Part shown: positions 14,687 through 16,029 of the stretch, one piece after another
Layout: the number at the start of each line of letters is the position of its first letter
How positions within the stretch are numbered: the first letter of the stretch is position 1
From: Desulfocicer vacuolatum DSM 3385
GTDB taxonomy: Bacteria > Desulfobacterota > Desulfobacteria > Desulfobacterales > SURF-7
Direction of reading: 5' to 3'
DNA length: 16,029 bases
Assembly: GCA_945870015.1 (NCBI GenBank)
Contig: CAMBQS010000038.1
Coordinates: forward strand, 1 to 16,029
The notes under the pieces: generated by a model
The model's database searches: none
What the model was told of the DNA's origin: nothing
Seen by the model: only the letters and a program-made list of their open reading frames with translations
Program-made: the position numbers and the translations under genes

Positions 14687-15256
14687 ATGATTGAAATAAA
14701 AACGATTGTGAATCTGCTTTTTGAAGCCAGAATGCTAAAAGAGATCCGGCGCTCCGGATACCGCTTTTTAGGTATGGGAAATGAGACTGTGGCCGAGCAT
14801 TCCTTTCTGGTTTGTTTTATCGGGTATGTTTTGGCTCAGATGGTTCCCGGTGTTGATGCTCTCAAGTTGATTACCATGGGCTTGTTGCATGATCTGGCAG
14901 AGGCGCGCACGGGTGATCTGGACATGGTTCAGAAACAGTATGTTTGTGCGGATGAAAAAAAAGCAATCCATCATGTAACGGAAGGGCTGTTTTTTGGCAG
15001 CTCAGTCAAAGCGCTTGTGGAAGAGTTTAATGCAGGTGAAACAGCAGAGTCGAAACTGGCTCATGATGCAGATCAGTTGGCGTTTGTTCTGGATTTAAAA
15101 TCAATGTTGGATAGAGGGTTTACTCCTGCATCCAGATGGTTAGACGCTGTGGAGAACCGGCTGAAAACCGATGCTGGAAAGAGAATTGCGGAAGGGATCA
15201 GGGATGTTGGATGGGATCATTGGTGGCAGAAAAATTTTCTTGACATATCAGAATAA
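14687..15256 (+). CDS. HD-domain phosphohydrolase, YfbR/HDDC2-like
   Basis: 189 residues from the ATG at 14687, preceded by AGGAGG (14671-14676). The frame opens earlier at 14639, but that stretch has no ribosome binding site and would start at the edge of the palindrome. The HD metal ligands are present: His38 in VAEHSF, His68-Asp69 in LLHDLAEARTGD, and Asp127 in AHDADQLAFVLD. The EHS / HDxxEaxtGD / DaDqLe pattern matches YfbR and HDDC2, which remove phosphate from deoxynucleoside 5'-monophosphates. The substrate here is inferred from family. The C-terminus (GWDHWWQKNF) is Trp-rich, as in relatives. It may be a single-gene unit. Confidence 0.85.
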   Translation: MIEIKTIVNLLFEARMLKEIRRSGYRFLGMGNETVAEHSFLVCFIGYVLAQMVPGVDALKLITMGLLHDLAEARTGDLDMVQKQYVCADEKKAIHHVTEGLFFGSSVKALVEEFNAGETAESKLAHDADQLAFVLDLKSMLDRGFTPASRWLDAVENRLKTDAGKRIAEGIRDVGWDHWWQKNFLDISE

Positions 15257-15263
15257 AGGGATT

Positions 15264-15278
15264 AGTAACAATGTTACT
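15264..15278 (+). promoter_or_regulatory. AGTAACAATGTTACT palindrome upstream of sdhC
   Basis: A 15-bp palindrome with 7-bp arms and one central base. The core GTAACAATGTT recurs at 15419-15429, 154 bp downstream and 80 bp before the sdhC ATG, where symmetry is partly lost. This suggests a regulator binding at two sites ahead of the succinate dehydrogenase genes. Between 15257 and 15508 I see no gene and no strong promoter pair. Confidence 0.4.
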
Positions 15279-15508
15279 GTTATGGTAGACGAAAAAATAA
15301 CTTTGAGAGAAATACAGAACCATCAATATGTAAAAATGATATATTGGATATTAAAAAATGGAGAGATCCAGTTTATCTTGGGATTCCTGAAAATAATATA
15401 GGATATTATGAAAATTCGGTAACAATGTTTCGGCATTCTGGTAAAGCGGTTTTTTGTGAGCGATGCCGATAACAGGAAAAAAATAATTTTGATGCTATGG
15501 GGTATAAA

Positions 15509-16029
15509 ATGAAATGGCTGTTTGATATTATTGAATCTTCCATTGGAAAAAAATTGTTAATGGCACTGACCGGACTGGGTTTTTGTGTTTTTCTTTTCGG
15601 TCATCTTGCAGGGAACCTGACGATCTATGGGGGAAAAGATGCATTTAATTCCTACGCCGGGCATCTGCATTCACTTGGCCCGATTCTGACGGTTGCGGAA
15701 ATCGGGCTTCTGGTTTTTGCGATGGTACATATCTTGAGCGGCACATTGCTTTTTTGGGGAAATTTTAAGGCACGGCCTCAAAGATATATAATGAAAAGAA
15801 GTGCGGGTGGCCGGACAATCGGTTCCAGCACCATGCCCTACACTGGTTTTTTGGTACTTCTGTTTGTTATTTTTCATCTCATGAATTTCCATTTTGTAGA
15901 TAAAACCAATACAACGATTTTTCAGATCGTTCAAAATGCGTTCTCCGATCCCATCTATGTTGGAATTTATGTCGCGGCCATGCTGGTGGTTGGAATTCAT
16001 GTGAGTCATGGGTTCTGGAGTGCATTTCA
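15509..16029 (+). CDS. sdhC: Succinate dehydrogenase/fumarate reductase cytochrome b subunit (partial)
   Basis: The first 173 residues of the membrane anchor that carries two b hemes and the quinone site of complex II; the 3' end is beyond the window. The type-B (Bacillus/Wolinella) pattern is clear: FGHLAGNLTIYGG at the end of helix I, VHILSGTLL, FHLMNFHF, and IHVSHGFW. His32, His74, His123 and His164 have spacing like the four axial heme ligands of Wolinella FrdC, so both hemes should be bound. Start 15509 is preferred; an in-frame ATG at 15497 would add four residues. sdhA and sdhB probably follow. In a sulfate reducer or syntroph the enzyme would link succinate/fumarate to the menaquinone pool. 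Confidence 0.93.
   Translation, partial: MKWLFDIIESSIGKKLLMALTGLGFCVFLFGHLAGNLTIYGGKDAFNSYAGHLHSLGPILTVAEIGLLVFAMVHILSGTLLFWGNFKARPQRYIMKRSAGGRTIGSSTMPYTGFLVLLFVIFHLMNFHFVDKTNTTIFQIVQNAFSDPIYVGIYVAAMLVVGIHVSHGFWSAF

Noticed and set aside
15171..15401. 76-codon + strand frame at the end of the HD gene
   Set aside because: Half of it overlaps the HD gene out of frame; the rest is AT-rich with no ribosome binding site or motif.
1..16029. CRISPR array, tRNA or rRNA genes, insertion sequences, phage genes
   Set aside because: No direct repeats with regular spacers, no tRNA-like cloverleaf, no transposase or integrase motifs were seen.

Overview
The window is AT-rich, tightly packed bacterial DNA with normal Shine-Dalgarno sites and short operons. 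The gene content points to an anaerobic deltaproteobacterium (Desulfobacterota), most likely Desulfobacterales-like. The evidence is a diheme b-type succinate dehydrogenase/fumarate reductase membrane subunit, a stand-alone QueH-type epoxyqueuosine reductase, a B12-binding-fold protein, a DUF169 protein and a DsrC/TusE-like domain fused to a cysteine desulfurase. The taxonomic placement is inference from protein families only.

Layout: (1) Positions 1-3522 (+) form a secretory operon. It holds the tail of a repeat protein with NMGSV motifs, a small exported protein, a CsgG/HfaB-like lipoprotein with a peptidoglycan-binding-like module and an Ala/Pro/Glu tail, a second small exported protein, and an exported protein with two LPP20-like units. 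It ends at a clear intrinsic terminator. I read it as a candidate outer-membrane export and anchoring system for an extracellular fibre or adhesin. (2) 3542-4090 (+) is a lone B12-binding-fold protein without the cobalt-ligand His. It overlaps tail to tail with (3), a leftward housekeeping operon at 7717-4069: maf, yggS (PLP homeostasis), queH, and an integral-membrane M48 peptidase with TPRs. (4) 7811-10869 (+) is a three-gene set: a Rossmann protein with conserved-looking cysteines, a DUF169 protein with four clustered cysteines, and the DsrC/TusE-cysteine desulfurase fusion. This is a candidate sulfur-mobilising module. (5) 11141-13057 (+) is an orphan hybrid histidine kinase. (6) 13058-13360 holds a hairpin, a tiny ORF with an extended Shine-Dalgarno sequence, and another stem-loop. 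(7) 14470-13361 (-) is an exported LysM protein with a recognisable promoter. (8) 14687-15256 (+) is an HD-domain phosphohydrolase. (9) From 15509 runs the start of sdhC, cut by the window edge, with a repeated palindromic motif upstream.

The parts most worth following up are the DsrC-cysteine desulfurase fusion with its two cysteine-bearing neighbours, and the CsgG-like/LPP20/NMGSV-repeat operon. No tRNA, rRNA, CRISPR array, insertion sequence or phage gene was seen.
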